Source of the DNA: Sideroxydans sp. CL21
Lineage (GTDB): Bacteria > Pseudomonadota > Gammaproteobacteria > Burkholderiales > Gallionellaceae
Length of the DNA: 64,000 nt
Assembly (NCBI RefSeq): GCF_902459525.1
Contig: NZ_LR699166.1
Coordinates: 3,050,501-3,114,500 of the forward strand
Reading direction: 5' to 3'
The notes under the pieces are model-generated. The model did no database searches and was not told the origin of the DNA. It saw only the letters and a program-made list of their open reading frames with translations. Below are positions 17,046-26,379 of the stretch, one piece after another. A program made the position numbers and the translations under genes. Numbering within the stretch: position 1 is the first letter of the stretch; each line of letters opens with the position of its first letter.

Positions 17046-17876
17046 GACGCGGGTGCTGACGCTGCCGATCACGCCGACCAGCTTGTCCGCGTAATGCGGG
17101 TCGGTCGCATATCCGGCTTGCTGCAGCCCCTGCGCAAAGACCTTGGCATCTTCCTGCCCCGTCACTCCCGAATAGCGCGGGTTATTGCTCAATAATTTTG
17201 CGTAATCCTGAAACGACTCCGCATATGAGCCGTATGCGCGAAAGCGCTGCACTTGTTGGCTCGCCACTCCGTTGTGATATTCGGTGGTGGTCACTTCCGC
17301 CACCTTGCCCTTCCAATCCTTGCCCGCCTTGATGCCGAAAAGGTTATAGCTGTTGCTGCCATCCGCCATTTTTATCTCGCGCTTGCCCCAACCGCTTTCC
17401 AGCGCAGCCTGTCCCAGTATGAGATGCGCCGGGATACCGGTACTGCTGCTTGCCTGCTCGGCAGGCACTCTTAATTTATCGATAAAGGATTGCTGGACAT
17501 CGGCCTTGTAAGCTGAAGGCACGGCGCGCATCGCGGCCGGTGCAACCGCGGCGGGAGCAGAGGGACTGACCTGGTGGTTGCGGCTGAGTTGTTTCACCAT
17601 GACTTCCGCCAATCCCACGCCGCGAGACGACATGCTTTGCGCCAATTGCTGGTCGAGCATGCCGGTGAACATCTTGGTCTGCTCGCTATCGAATACACCG
17701 TCCTGCGGCGTCGCATCACGCATGCTTTTCAGCATCATGTTCAGGAATACCGCTTCGAATTGCTTGGCTGCCGCCTTCAGCGCCTGGTCCGGAGCCTGCG
17801 TCGCCTGCAATTTCAGCCTGTTCAGACTCTGGCTGTCGATCGCCATGCTGCTGATGTCTGTGCCTGAGATTGTCAT
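17043..17876 (-). CDS. flgJ: FlgJ, rod cap / peptidoglycan-hydrolysing flagellar protein
   Basis: The 277-residue bifunctional FlgJ has an N-terminal rod-scaffold domain (about 20-100: AAKQFEAVFLNMMLKSMRDA, then MFTGMLDQQLAQ) and a C-terminal glucosaminidase domain (about 130-275). The latter includes PAHLILGQAALESGWG, with the catalytic glutamate, and SYNLFGIKAG. It opens the peptidoglycan layer for the growing rod. It starts 11 bases after flgI ends. Its stop codon is part of the flgKL promoter. Confidence 0.94.
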   Translation of the reverse strand: MTISGTDISSMAIDSQSLNRLKLQATQAPDQALKAAAKQFEAVFLNMMLKSMRDATPQDGVFDSEQTKMFTGMLDQQLAQSMSSRGVGLAEVMVKQLSRNHQVSPSAPAAVAPAAMRAVPSAYKADVQQSFIDKLRVPAEQASSSTGIPAHLILGQAALESGWGKREIKMADGSNSYNLFGIKAGKDWKGKVAEVTTTEYHNGVASQQVQRFRAYGSYAESFQDYAKLLSNNPRYSGVTGQEDAKVFAQGLQQAGYATDPHYADKLVGVIGSVSTRV

Positions 17877-17887
17877 GACCGCAGAAC

Positions 17888-18997
17888 CTATATCACCTCA
17901 AGTTCGGCACGCAGCGCACCGGCCGCCTTCATTGCCTGCAGAATCGCCAGCATATCCTGCGGGGTCACACCGATGGAATTGAGCGCCCTGACCACATCGT
18001 TCAAATCCACACCACGCTTCAGGTGCAACAGGTTGCCTTTGTCGGCCTTGATCTCGATATTGGCATTGGTCACTGCCACCGTTTGTCCTTGCGAAAGCGG
18101 CGCGGGCTGGCTTACCGTGTTTTCGGCGTTGATCACGACAGTAAGGTTGCCGTGCGCCACGGCGCAATCGTCGAGCGAGACATGCTGGTTCATGACCACC
18201 GAACCGGTGCGGGCATTAACGATGACCTTGGCACTGCCCGCCGCCGCATCGACTTCCAGATTTTCAATTTGAGAAATGAAAGCCACGCGCGCGCTGCCTT
18301 CCGGAGCCTTGACTTGTATGGTGCGTGCATCCATTGCGGCCGCGCCCTCCGGATTGCCGGGTGAAAGGTTCTTACCGATAACTTCTGCCAGGCGCATCGC
18401 CGTGGTGAAGTCGGCAGTATTCAATTCAAGATAGACATAATCGCCCTGTCCCACCGAGGTCGGCACAGAACGTTCCACTGTCGCACCTCCGGGAATGCGG
18501 CCCACGCTCAAGTGATTGATTTGAGTCTTGGAGCCGGCCGCCGCCGCGCCCGCCCCGCTCACCAGCATATTGCCCTGTGCCATGGCATATACTTGCCCGT
18601 CCGCGCCTTTCAGCGGCGTCATCAACAGGGTGCCGCCGCGCAAGCTTTTGGCATTACCGATGGACGATACCGTGATGTCGATGGTCTGTCCCGGGCGCGA
18701 GAACGGCGGCAGCGAAGCCGTCACTGTCACCGCAGCCACATTCTTCAGCATCATGATGCTGCTGCTGCCCGGCGGCATGTTGACACCCATCTGCAGCAGC
18801 ATGTTGGTGATGCTTTGCACCGTGAACGGTGTCTGCATGGTCATGTCGCCGCTGCCGTCCAGACCGACCACCAGCCCGTAACCCAGCAGCTGGTTCTCGC
18901 GAACGCCCAGCACACTGGCCAGGTCTTTGATGCGTTCCGCTGTTGCGCTCAGAGAAACGAGCATCAACAGCGCAAATAAAAACGATCTGATATTCAT
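17888..18997 (-). CDS. flgI: flagellar P-ring protein FlgI
   Basis: FlgI (369 residues, normal length) assembles the periplasmic P-ring. An N-terminal Sec signal (about 1-20, cleaved near LSATA) precedes the conserved ERIKDLASVLGVRENQLLGYGLVVGLDGSGD. The C-terminal LNDVVRALNSIGVTPQDM is also typical. It sits 11 bases downstream of flgH in the flgB-J operon. Confidence 0.96.
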   Translation of the reverse strand: MNIRSFLFALLMLVSLSATAERIKDLASVLGVRENQLLGYGLVVGLDGSGDMTMQTPFTVQSITNMLLQMGVNMPPGSSSIMMLKNVAAVTVTASLPPFSRPGQTIDITVSSIGNAKSLRGGTLLMTPLKGADGQVYAMAQGNMLVSGAGAAAAGSKTQINHLSVGRIPGGATVERSVPTSVGQGDYVYLELNTADFTTAMRLAEVIGKNLSPGNPEGAAAMDARTIQVKAPEGSARVAFISQIENLEVDAAAGSAKVIVNARTGSVVMNQHVSLDDCAVAHGNLTVVINAENTVSQPAPLSQGQTVAVTNANIEIKADKGNLLHLKRGVDLNDVVRALNSIGVTPQDMLAILQAMKAAGALRAELEVI

Positions 18998-19008
18998 GGC
19001 TTACCCCG

Positions 19009-19665
19009 CTAGAACGGCAATACCGAGTAGAAGATGCGGTTGAACATGCTGAGCACCGCAGATGTGTCGATGCTGTTTGCTCCCTTGTATTCGACATGCA
19101 CGTCCGCCACCTGGGTCGATTGCACCGTGTAGCTGCCGCTGATGGTGGCCGGATTCACGATGCCGGAAAAGCGCACATATTCCTGGGCGTATTTGATGGA
19201 CACTTGCTTCTCGCCTGCAACACGCAGATTGCCGTTGGGCAGCACTTCAATCACTGTCACGGTGATGGCTCCCGTGAAGGAATTACTCCCCGAACTGTCA
19301 CTTGCGCCGCCCGATTTGACACTGCTGCTGCCCGACACTCCGCCAGTCAATCCCGTCAGAGACGGTGCAGTAATCGCCAGACTGCCGGTATTGGTGTCGT
19401 CATGTCCCGATTTGCCTGAAGCCGCCGTCGTTTCGACGATGTTGACGATGAGTACATCGCCAACGTGGCGCGGGTGCATGTCCTCGAACATCGGATGATC
19501 ATTCACTCCCGCCAGGAAAATTGCCCCCTCGTTATTCGGCGCCAAAGGCAAAGGGGCCGGACGAGCCGTCAACGGTTCCCGGATGCTGGTGGATGGCGGC
19601 GGCACACAGGCAGTCAGTGGCAAAGCGACAACCAGCAGACTTATTATTTCCATTGTTTTACGCAT
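19009..19665 (-). CDS. flgH: flagellar L-ring lipoprotein FlgH
   Basis: FlgH (218 residues) is the outer-membrane L-ring protein. It starts with a lipoprotein signal whose lipobox is LTAC (cysteine about residue 19) and contains GAIFLAGVNDHPMFEDMHPRHVGDVL, matching the family's N-terminal mature segment, and SGIVNPATISGSYTVQSTQVADVHVEY near the end. ATG 19665 has a strong GGAGG site just upstream; the frame is open further up (to 19815) but that part overlaps an interspersed repeat and is not FlgH-like. An intergenic repeat separates it from flgG. Confidence 0.94.
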   Translation of the reverse strand: MRKTMEIISLLVVALPLTACVPPPSTSIREPLTARPAPLPLAPNNEGAIFLAGVNDHPMFEDMHPRHVGDVLIVNIVETTAASGKSGHDDTNTGSLAITAPSLTGLTGGVSGSSSVKSGGASDSSGSNSFTGAITVTVIEVLPNGNLRVAGEKQVSIKYAQEYVRFSGIVNPATISGSYTVQSTQVADVHVEYKGANSIDTSAVLSMFNRIFYSVLPF

Positions 19666-19732
19666 GATTCGCCTCCGGAAATTCAAAATTGCCTTTGCGA
19701 GCATCCGCTTCGCGGATTGCCTGCTTGACCCT

Positions 19733-19786
19733 CTTCTCGTTTGTTCCCTCTCCTTCCCGGAGAGGGTCAGGGTGGGGGAAGCACCC
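19733..19786. repeat. short interspersed palindromic repeat, copy 1 (flgG-flgH gap)
   Basis: Between flgG and flgH lies a roughly 54-base element starting CTTCTCGTTTG and containing CCCTCTCC...GGAGAGGGTCAGGGTGGGG. Its counterpart at 37662-37708 shares the CTTCTCGTTTG start, the pyrimidine-run/purine-run palindrome and the GGTGGGGG end. This is the kind of CCCTCTCC/GGAGAGGG element found between genes in many proteobacteria. No transposase is nearby. Confidence 0.7.
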
Positions 19787-19819
19787 ATGGCAATTTCAAG
19801 CACGTTCATTTTCATGACA

Positions 19820-20602
19820 TTACATCTGCGTCAGTTTCTGCAGCATCTGATCCGAGACGGTGACCGCTTTTGAATTGATCTCGTACGCGCGCTGTGTCTG
19901 GATCATGTTCACCAGTTCTTCCACCACATTCACGTTGGACGTCTCGACATAACCCTGACTGATCGTTCCCGTGCCGTTGGTGCCGGGCACATTGGCCAGA
20001 GGCGCACCCGATGAGCCCGTCTCCTGATAAAGGTTCTGCCCCATGCTTTCCAGTCCGGCCGGATTGATGAATGTCGCCAGCTGTATGCTGCCGACCTGCA
20101 CTGCCGCTGTCGTACCCGGCTGCGTGACCGACACCACGCCATCCTGGCCGATGGTGACCGAGGTGGCATTGGCGGGAATGGTGATCGACGGCTGCAATGG
20201 AAAGCCATTCGAAGTGACCATCTGTCCCTGGTTGTCGGTCTGGAAAGAGCCGTCGCGGGTATAGCCCGTCGTGCCGTCAGGCAGCACGACCTGAAAGAAC
20301 CCTGCACCCTGAACCGCCACATCCAGCTGATTGCTGGTCTGTTGCAGGTTGCCCTGGGTATGGATGCGTTCGGCCGCGATAGGGCGCACACCGGTACCGA
20401 TCTGCAGACCGGAGGGTATCTGTGTCAGTTGCGACGATTGCGCACCCGGCTGGCGGAGGTTCTGGTACAGCAGATCCTCGAACACCGCACGCGAACGCTT
20501 GAAGCCGTTGGTACTGACGTTGGCCAGGTTGTTGGAGATGACATCCATCTGCGTCTGTTGTGCTTCCAGACCGGTCTTGGCAATCCACAGGGAACGAATC
20601 AT
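19820..20602 (-). CDS. flgG: flagellar distal rod protein FlgG
   Basis: FlgG (260 residues) forms the distal rod. It starts [22 protein letters not shown], includes the rod motif [21 protein letters not shown], and ends with [22 protein letters not shown]. The longer open frame to 20665 would add 21 residues not seen in the family; ATG 20602 gives the conserved N-terminus. It is followed by the interspersed repeat at 19733 before flgH. Confidence 0.96.
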   Translation of the reverse strand: MIRSLWIAKTGLEAQQTQMDVISNNLANVSTNGFKRSRAVFEDLLYQNLRQPGAQSSQLTQIPSGLQIGTGVRPIAAERIHTQGNLQQTSNQLDVAVQGAGFFQVVLPDGTTGYTRDGSFQTDNQGQMVTSNGFPLQPSITIPANATSVTIGQDGVVSVTQPGTTAAVQVGSIQLATFINPAGLESMGQNLYQETGSSGAPLANVPGTNGTGTISQGYVETSNVNVVEELVNMIQTQRAYEINSKAVTVSDQMLQKLTQM

Positions 20603-20624
20603 GATGAGTATCCTTTTATAAAAT

Positions 20625-21368
20625 TCAGCCGGTGACGCTGAGTACGCCGCTGGCTTGTTTGGCATTGTCGTCCGCCGTTGTCAGCATCTTCATCTGCATA
20701 TCGAATTGGCGCGACAGCGAGATCATGTTCACCAGCGACTCCACCATGTTCGTGTTGCTGCCTTCCAGGTTGCCCGAGACCACACCGACCTTGATGTCTG
20801 CGTCGGCCGGTTTGCCGTCCCTGGTGCGGAACAAACCATCCTCGCCGCGCACCAACTGATCCTCTGGAGGATTGACCAGCTTGAGACGCCCGACCAATAC
20901 CACTTGAGCCGCCATCGTTCCGCTGGGTACGGTCGAAATGGTTCCGTCCTTGGCAATCGTCACCTGGGTGTCCGGCGGTATGGTGATGGGCCCGCTATCG
21001 CCCACCACATTCATGCCGTTACGGGACTGCAAAATACCGTTGGGCAACACCTGCAAGCTGCCGTTGCGGGTATAAGCCTCGTTGCCGTTGCTATCCTCTA
21101 CCGCGATCCATCCTTTGCCATCGATGGCGACATCGAGTGTGCGTCCGGTGGCTTGCATCACGCCGGGCGTGAAGTCGGTGCCGGATGTCGAATCGACCAC
21201 GAAGGTACGGGTTGCAAGGCCTTCGCCCACCAGCGGTACGCTGCGAAAGGTGTCGATGGTCGAGCGGAATCCCGGCGTATTGACGTTGGACAGATTCTGC
21301 GCCACCGATGCCTGCTGCTGCATGGTGTGCGAAGCGCCTGTCATCGCGGTATAGATCAGCCTGTCCAT
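20625..21368 (-). CDS. flgF: flagellar proximal rod protein FlgF
   Basis: FlgF (247 residues) is a proximal rod component. The start [19 protein letters not shown] and the SNVNTPGFR motif are conserved, and the C-terminal [25 protein letters not shown] is the family's helix. It lies between flgE and flgG with gaps of about 22 bases. Confidence 0.96.
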   Translation of the reverse strand: MDRLIYTAMTGASHTMQQQASVAQNLSNVNTPGFRSTIDTFRSVPLVGEGLATRTFVVDSTSGTDFTPGVMQATGRTLDVAIDGKGWIAVEDSNGNEAYTRNGSLQVLPNGILQSRNGMNVVGDSGPITIPPDTQVTIAKDGTISTVPSGTMAAQVVLVGRLKLVNPPEDQLVRGEDGLFRTRDGKPADADIKVGVVSGNLEGSNTNMVESLVNMISLSRQFDMQMKMLTTADDNAKQASGVLSVTG

Positions 21369-21390
21369 GTCACCCCTCGCCTTAGTTCAC

Positions 21391-22845
21391 TTAACGCAAG
21401 TTGACGATCGTCTGCATGATCTGGTCTTGTGTCTTGATCGTCTGCGCATTGGCCTGATATGCGCGTTGTGCGGTAATCATGTTCACCAGTTCCGCAGTCA
21501 GATCGACATTGGAGTCTTCAGTTGCCGAGGTCTGCAACACGCCCAGACTTGCCGATCCCGGCGTACCCACGAGCGGGTTGCCCGACGTAGAAGTCTCCGC
21601 CCACTGGTTATTACCCAGCGATTGCAAGCCCTGAGCGTTACTGAAGTTTGCCAGCACCACTTGGCCGAGCGTTCTGGTCTGCCCGTTGGAATAACGACCG
21701 GTGACCATACCATCCGAGCCAGTGCTGAAACCGGTCATCTGACCGGAAGTGTAGCCGTCCTGGCTCAGCGAATTCACGCCAAAGGCCGTGCCGAACTGCG
21801 TATTGCTGCCAAAGTTGAAACTCAATGTTTGCGGTGCCGCGCTGGGCGGATTGGTTACATTCAACGTGACTCCGCTCGCATTAAACGTCCCCGCCGCCGA
21901 TGTTGTGAAAGTGTTCGGACCGGTAATCGCCGTGATGGTGGTGCCTACCGGAAAACCGCCGCCAGTCACCGTCGCACCGGCCACCAACCCGGCAGTACTG
22001 GGCACAGTAGCGGTCGTACCAGTTGCATTAAGCGATGATCCCGCAAGAGCAATCGCAGCCGACGAGGGGGTGAACGATGCCGAAGTGACAGCGGCCGCCG
22101 GAGTCGCCAAAGTGCCGTTGGTATTGAAGGTCATTGGCGTTAGCAGCCCCGGGGTTGCACCGCCCGGCGGAACCATGGCTCCATCCACTGTCAGGTAGGT
22201 ATTCCATGTGTTCGCTGACGTTTTGGCAAAATACAGTGAAGCAATGTGACTCCCACCCAGGCTGTCGTAGATCGTCGCCGAAGTGGAATTATCAAAGGTC
22301 GCCGAATTGTTCGGATCGAACGCCGGCGCTGCGGGGATGATCGCCGCGTTCGCATTCAAATTAAGTCCCGCAGTGACCGCAGTGGTGGCTTTGGGCAACA
22401 AATTGGCTGTGGAAATCTGGATCGGACCGGGCGTGGTTGCCACGATGACTCCGGCTGCATTCGGCTGGTAACCTGTCAGATCTTTGCCCTGGTTATCGAC
22501 GATGAAACCGTTCTTGTCCAACTGGAACTGCCCGTTACGCGAATAAGTGATCGAGCCGTTGTTGCTCATACGGAAAAAACCGCTGCCGCTGATGGCCATA
22601 TCCAGTGAATTATTAGTTGTCGTGATATTGCCCTGGGTAAATTGCTGCGCCACAGCGGCCACTTGCACACCGATCCCGGCAGCAATACTTGATCCGCCGC
22701 CGCCCAGCGAGTTGGCATAGATGTCGGCGAATTGCGCTTGCGATTGTTTGAAACCGACCGTGCTAGCGTTGGCGACGTTATTGCCGATCACGTCCAGATT
22801 TTTGGATGCTGCATTCAGACCGCTCAGACCTTGTTCGAAACCCAT
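21391..22845 (-). CDS. flgE: flagellar hook protein FlgE
   Basis: FlgE builds the hook. The N-terminus (MGFEQGLSGLNAASKNLDVIGNN, then NASTVGFK) and C-terminus (SNVDLTAELVNMITAQRAYQANAQ) are diagnostic. At 484 residues it is longer than the roughly 402 of E. coli. The extra sequence includes residues about 266-332, a module with VTGGGFPVGTTITAIT that is clearly related to one in FlgL (residues 199-268). The insert lies in the outer hook domain, so it is expected to be surface-exposed. Confidence 0.95.
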   Translation of the reverse strand: MGFEQGLSGLNAASKNLDVIGNNVANASTVGFKQSQAQFADIYANSLGGGGSSIAAGIGVQVAAVAQQFTQGNITTTNNSLDMAISGSGFFRMSNNGSITYSRNGQFQLDKNGFIVDNQGKDLTGYQPNAAGVIVATTPGPIQISTANLLPKATTAVTAGLNLNANAAIIPAAPAFDPNNSATFDNSTSATIYDSLGGSHIASLYFAKTSANTWNTYLTVDGAMVPPGGATPGLLTPMTFNTNGTLATPAAAVTSASFTPSSAAIALAGSSLNATGTTATVPSTAGLVAGATVTGGGFPVGTTITAITGPNTFTTSAAGTFNASGVTLNVTNPPSAAPQTLSFNFGSNTQFGTAFGVNSLSQDGYTSGQMTGFSTGSDGMVTGRYSNGQTRTLGQVVLANFSNAQGLQSLGNNQWAETSTSGNPLVGTPGSASLGVLQTSATEDSNVDLTAELVNMITAQRAYQANAQTIKTQDQIMQTIVNLR

Positions 22846-22892
22846 GACATCCTCCTATTAAATTCGATCTCTCGCACTTGGCGAAATGTTCA

Positions 22893-23555
22893 TCACAAAA
22901 CCTGCCGTACCGCGCTCAGTGCCACATCGCCGAGCGTGCCCATGCCCAATGTCGGCCCGCTTGAAGTCAGCGCCACGCTGTTCACCATCCCGTAAGACAG
23001 CGTCGTCGGGCTGCTGTTGCTGGTACCAAGCACCGCCTTGGCGCTGAATTGATAAGTACCGTCCGTCACTGTTGCGCCGGTATTGTCCTTGCCATCCCAC
23101 TGGAAGTTGACCACACCGGCCGCACTTTGCGACCCGAGTTGCATGGTGCGCACGACATTGCCCTTGGTATCGGCGATCGTCACCGTGACCTGGTCGGCAG
23201 GCTGGGTCAATTCCACCGCCGCATTGGATTGCCCGCTCGCCAGCGCGATCTGGTTGCCCGGCACCAGCGCCGCGTGCCCGATCATGGAAGTCGCCTGCAA
23301 GGATTGTGACGTCGTCATGCTGGTACTCAGCGCCTGCACGGTTGCATTCAATTGGTTGATGCCGCTCACCGTGGAAAGCTGCGCCATCTGCGACGTGACT
23401 TGCGAGTTGTCCATCGGATTCAGCGGATCCTGGTTCTGCAACTGCGTCACCAGCAGCGTCAGGAACCGGTCCTGAGTGGCGGCCAGCTGCGAACTTGCCA
23501 CAGCAGTCGCCGCTGCAGTAGTCGATGAAGTACTGCTCTGCACGGAAGTGGTCAT
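22893..23555 (-). CDS. flgD: flagellar hook-capping protein FlgD
   Basis: FlgD (220 residues) caps the growing hook. It has the conserved TQDRFLTLLVTQLQNQDPLNPMDNSQVTSQMAQLSTV segment (residues about 27-65) and the later FnIII-like part with VVNFQWDGKDNTG. It lies between flgC and flgE and is the usual size. Confidence 0.95.
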   Translation of the reverse strand: MTTSVQSSTSSTTAAATAVASSQLAATQDRFLTLLVTQLQNQDPLNPMDNSQVTSQMAQLSTVSGINQLNATVQALSTSMTTSQSLQATSMIGHAALVPGNQIALASGQSNAAVELTQPADQVTVTIADTKGNVVRTMQLGSQSAAGVVNFQWDGKDNTGATVTDGTYQFSAKAVLGTSNSSPTTLSYGMVNSVALTSSGPTLGMGTLGDVALSAVRQVL

Positions 23556-23567
23556 GATCTATCTCCT

Positions 23568-23972
23568 TTATTGCCCGAGAGTGAGTGTTTTAATCAACAG
23601 GGTTTTGGATGTATTCATCACATCCACGTTGTTCTGGTAAGAACGGGAAGCCGAGATCATGTTCACCATCTCGTCAACCGGATTTACATTGGGCATGGTC
23701 ACGTAGCCCTGCGCGTCCGCCATCGGATGTTTGGGGTCATACACCACTTTCATCGGCGAATTGTCTTCCACCACCGCCGCGACCTTAACACCCTCCCCCG
23801 GCTGGCCGACCGTCGGCACGGTGGAAAATACAACCTGTTTGGCCCTGTAGGGCTTGCCGTCCGGTCCGGTGGCGCTGTCGACGTTGGCAAGGTTGCTCGC
23901 CACCACGTTGAGCCGTTGCGACTGCGCTGTCATGGCCGAACCGGCGATATTGAAGATATTGAATAGAGACAT
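23568..23972 (-). CDS. flgC: flagellar proximal rod protein FlgC
   Basis: FlgC (134 residues, normal length) is a proximal rod protein. It begins [22 protein letters not shown], has NLANVDS, and ends with [32 protein letters not shown]. It starts 5 bases after flgB. Confidence 0.96.
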   Translation of the reverse strand: MSLFNIFNIAGSAMTAQSQRLNVVASNLANVDSATGPDGKPYRAKQVVFSTVPTVGQPGEGVKVAAVVEDNSPMKVVYDPKHPMADAQGYVTMPNVNPVDEMVNMISASRSYQNNVDVMNTSKTLLIKTLTLGQ

Positions 23973-23977
23973 GATCG

Positions 23978-24382
23978 TTATCCTTGCAGGGCGGCCAACA
24001 CGTTTTTGACATCGTTGCTGACGAACGTCAGGCTGGCCTCGTAACGCAAGGCGTTGTCGGCAAATTGCGATCTTTCCACGTCCATATCAACAGTATTCCC
24101 ATCGGCACTAGGTTGCAACGGCTTACGATACAGCACCGGCGCCCCCATCACGCTTTCGCCGGACGCACCCGCCAGATGCTGCGGCGAAGTCGCCGCCACG
24201 GGCAATTTCTGTCCGTTGCCCGATAATGCCCCCTGCAATGCACTGGCAAAGTCGATGTCCCTCGCCTTATAGTTCGGCGTATCCGCATTGGCGATATTGG
24301 ACGCGATCAATTCCTGGCGCGTAGCGCGCAAATTCAGCGCTGACTGCTGGAATTGCAACATCTGGTCTATTCTGCCACTCAT
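23978..24382 (-). CDS. flgB: flagellar proximal rod protein FlgB
   Basis: FlgB (134 residues) is a proximal rod protein and the first gene of the flgBCDEFGHIJ operon. [30 protein letters not shown] is the family's hallmark. AGGAGG stands 6 bases before the ATG. The 171-base gap to the divergent flgA contains AAATAGAACG-type sequence that loosely resembles one half of an FlhDC box, but I could not define a full site. Confidence 0.96.
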   Translation of the reverse strand: MSGRIDQMLQFQQSALNLRATRQELIASNIANADTPNYKARDIDFASALQGALSGNGQKLPVAATSPQHLAGASGESVMGAPVLYRKPLQPSADGNTVDMDVERSQFADNALRYEASLTFVSNDVKNVLAALQG

Positions 24383-24481
24383 CTCGCCCTCCTGTCTGTC
24401 TGTTCCCGCACCTGCAACTCACCGCCCCCGGTGGCAGCCGCTACTTCTTTCATGGTTCGCATACTAATCAGGGCATGTCAT

Positions 24482-24502
24482 CCCCTATTTGACGATTAGG
24501 GG
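24482..24502. promoter_or_regulatory. inverted repeat in the flgB-flgA control region
   Basis: CCCCTA and TAGGGG flank a 9-base centre in the middle of the divergent flgB/flgA gap. It is a perfect 6-bp dyad placed where a regulator of both genes would bind. Whether it is an FlhDC or other operator cannot be told from one copy. Confidence 0.3.
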
Positions 24503-24553
24503 TAGAAAGCCGTTCTATTTCCCGCTTTAAAAATCCGCCTCCGGTTCCACAAT

Positions 24554-25243
24554 ATGGCCATGAAAAACCTGTGCTTAGTATTGATTGCGACCTTTATTTG
24601 CTCCCCGACCGCTTGGGCCGCAGACAAGCAGAGCCATGCCGCAATACGCGAGGCCGCCCTGGCCTATGCACAGGCACAGACCCATGCATTGCCGGGCAAG
24701 GTCGGCATCACGATCGACGACATCGATGCACGCACTGTCCTGCCGGCGTGCGGCACGCTTGAGGCCTTTCTGCCCGCCGGATCGCAGTTGATGGGCAAAA
24801 CCAGCATCGGCGTGCGCTGCAACGACAAGCCCGGCTGGTCGATCTTTCTCCAGGCCAACATCAAGGTCAGCGTCGACAGGCTGGTCGCCAATCGCCCTCT
24901 GGCCCAGAACACGGTGTTGAGCGCGAACGACTTCAGCATGCAAAACGGCGAACTGGGACAACCCGGCATCCTTACCGATCCGGCACAGGCCATCGGCAAA
25001 ACGCTCAAGTTTGGTATCGGTGCAGGGCAGGTGCTGCGGCAAGACATGCTGCGCGCGCAGTTCGTTGTGGTCCAGGGAAATACGACCGAAATAAGGGTGC
25101 GCAGCGAAGGGTTTTCCGTTCGCTCGTCCGGACAAGCACTGAATAACGCCACAGCAGGACAGATCGTGCAGGTGCGGATGTCTTCCGGCCAGGTTCTGAG
25201 TGGTGCAGCGGGGGCAGACGGCACCGTGGAAGTGCGTCCATGA
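24554..25243 (+). CDS. flgA: P-ring assembly chaperone FlgA
   Basis: FlgA (229 residues) is a periplasmic chaperone for FlgI. A signal peptide (about 1-22, cleaved after AWA) is followed by the SAF/FlgA domain, with RPLAQNTVLSANDFSM and the C-terminal NNATAGQIVQVRMSSGQVLSG. It is transcribed away from flgB. FlgM follows 97 bases later with its own sigma-28 promoter. Confidence 0.93.
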   Translation: MAMKNLCLVLIATFICSPTAWAADKQSHAAIREAALAYAQAQTHALPGKVGITIDDIDARTVLPACGTLEAFLPAGSQLMGKTSIGVRCNDKPGWSIFLQANIKVSVDRLVANRPLAQNTVLSANDFSMQNGELGQPGILTDPAQAIGKTLKFGIGAGQVLRQDMLRAQFVVVQGNTTEIRVRSEGFSVRSSGQALNNATAGQIVQVRMSSGQVLSGAAGADGTVEVRP

Positions 25244-25277
25244 AGCAGCTATAATCTGCAGTAGCCGTAAAGTATCC

Positions 25278-25304
25278 TAAAGTTTATCGATCATCTGCCG
25301 ATGT
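25278..25304 (+). promoter_or_regulatory. sigma-28 (FliA) promoter of flgMN
   Basis: TAAAGTTT (25278-25285), 11 bases, GCCGATGT (25297-25304) matches the FliA consensus at 14 of 16 positions with the right spacing. It lies 36 bases before flgM, as expected for a late promoter feeding the anti-sigma factor. Confidence 0.88.
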
Positions 25305-25340
25305 AATGCTTAACCGAGTCAGTGAAAAGGGAATTACCCC

Positions 25341-25655
25341 ATGAAGATCGAAAAAACCAGCAAACCGCTCCCCCCCAGCACGGCAGGGGAAACGAGTTCG
25401 CGCAACTCAGCAACGAAAGCAACAGGCAGCCAGACTCCCGCCGAAACAAGCGGGACCAGCGTACATCTGGGCTCCACCACCGCGCAGCTGCGCAGCTTGG
25501 AGGGCAGCATCGCCGGTACCCCGCTGGTGGACGTGAAAAAGGTCGCAGAAATCAAACAGGCTATTAGCGAAGGGCGCTTCAAAGTCAACTCCGGCGTCGT
25601 TGCCGATCGCTTGATCAACTCCGTGCAAGATCTCATCACCGCGAGCAAACGTTGA
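25341..25655 (+). CDS. flgM: anti-sigma-28 factor FlgM
   Basis: FlgM (104 residues) binds FliA until the hook is finished, then is exported. The N-terminal half is Ser/Thr-rich and probably disordered; the C-terminal half has the sigma-binding helices (VDVKKVAEIKQAISEGRFKVNSGVVADRLI). AGGGAATTA precedes the ATG. The gene is the first of a two-gene unit with flgN. Confidence 0.93.
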   Translation: MKIEKTSKPLPPSTAGETSSRNSATKATGSQTPAETSGTSVHLGSTTAQLRSLEGSIAGTPLVDVKKVAEIKQAISEGRFKVNSGVVADRLINSVQDLITASKR

Positions 25656-26125
25656 CCGCAAAACCCGCGAACGCCCTGACGACAGAGTTTCTGTCCAACC
25701 TGAACGACGAATGCGCCGCCTTGCGCGCATTCGTCGTTTTGCTTGAAAACGAACAACGTATCCTGCTCGGTCAGCACACTGAAGAACTGTTGCCACTCGC
25801 AGAAGCCAAAATACAACTCACCAACAAGATCGCCGCGCTTTCCGCAGCCCGTCAGCGATACCTGCCGGAAGGCACGAGCAATATGGCGGAGTGGCTGAAG
25901 CGCAATATCCCGCTGGGATTGCCGGCATGGCAGGAAGCCCGCCAACTGGCGGCACATGTGCAACGCCTCAACCAGACCAACGGTGAAATGATCCAGATCA
26001 AGCTGCGCTACAACCAGCAGGCACTCGGCGTGCTGTATGGCGCGGCACAGAGCACCGCCGGACTATACGGCGCGGACGGCCAACCCAATCTGCCCAGCGG
26101 CAGCCGGACGCTTGGCAGCGTCTGA
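25652..26125 (+). CDS. flgN: flagellar export chaperone FlgN
   Basis: This is a 157-residue, largely helical protein with heptad patterns (about 15-130), as in FlgN chaperones for FlgK and FlgL. The start is a TTG overlapping the flgM stop (TTGA), so the gene is translationally coupled; no ATG lies nearby in frame. NQTNGEMIQIKLRYNQQALGVLYGAA near the C-terminus is typical. Position directly after flgM supports the call. It is the last flagellar gene before the AT-rich island. Confidence 0.87.
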   Translation: MTAKPANALTTEFLSNLNDECAALRAFVVLLENEQRILLGQHTEELLPLAEAKIQLTNKIAALSAARQRYLPEGTSNMAEWLKRNIPLGLPAWQEARQLAAHVQRLNQTNGEMIQIKLRYNQQALGVLYGAAQSTAGLYGADGQPNLPSGSRTLGSV

Positions 26126-26379
26126 ACAAACCTCATTACTGCTCTACCCCGATACCGATTTATTCCACCTGGGATCAACCTGATGACCCAGGCATCTGTC
26201 TTCAAAACGGCTGAAATACGCCCGAGATGAGACATTCAAAATAGGTGGATTGATTAGGTTCGAACGACGCTTCCTAACCCCAAGCGGACAGATAGACGTG
26301 TAATTTCGCTGCCACAAAGCGGACGCATGTTGATTACAGCTCCGTTCTATTTTGAGACATTAGCAATTTTCCAAAGCTG
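26126..26379. repeat. island border with interspersed repeat copy
   Basis: This gap has no gene. It contains CTGCCACAAAGCGGAC (26309-26324), nearly identical to the copy at 28034-28049, and a GGTTAGG/CCTAATC-type dyad around 26255-26282. Base composition drops toward AT-rich from about 26200. Confidence 0.5.
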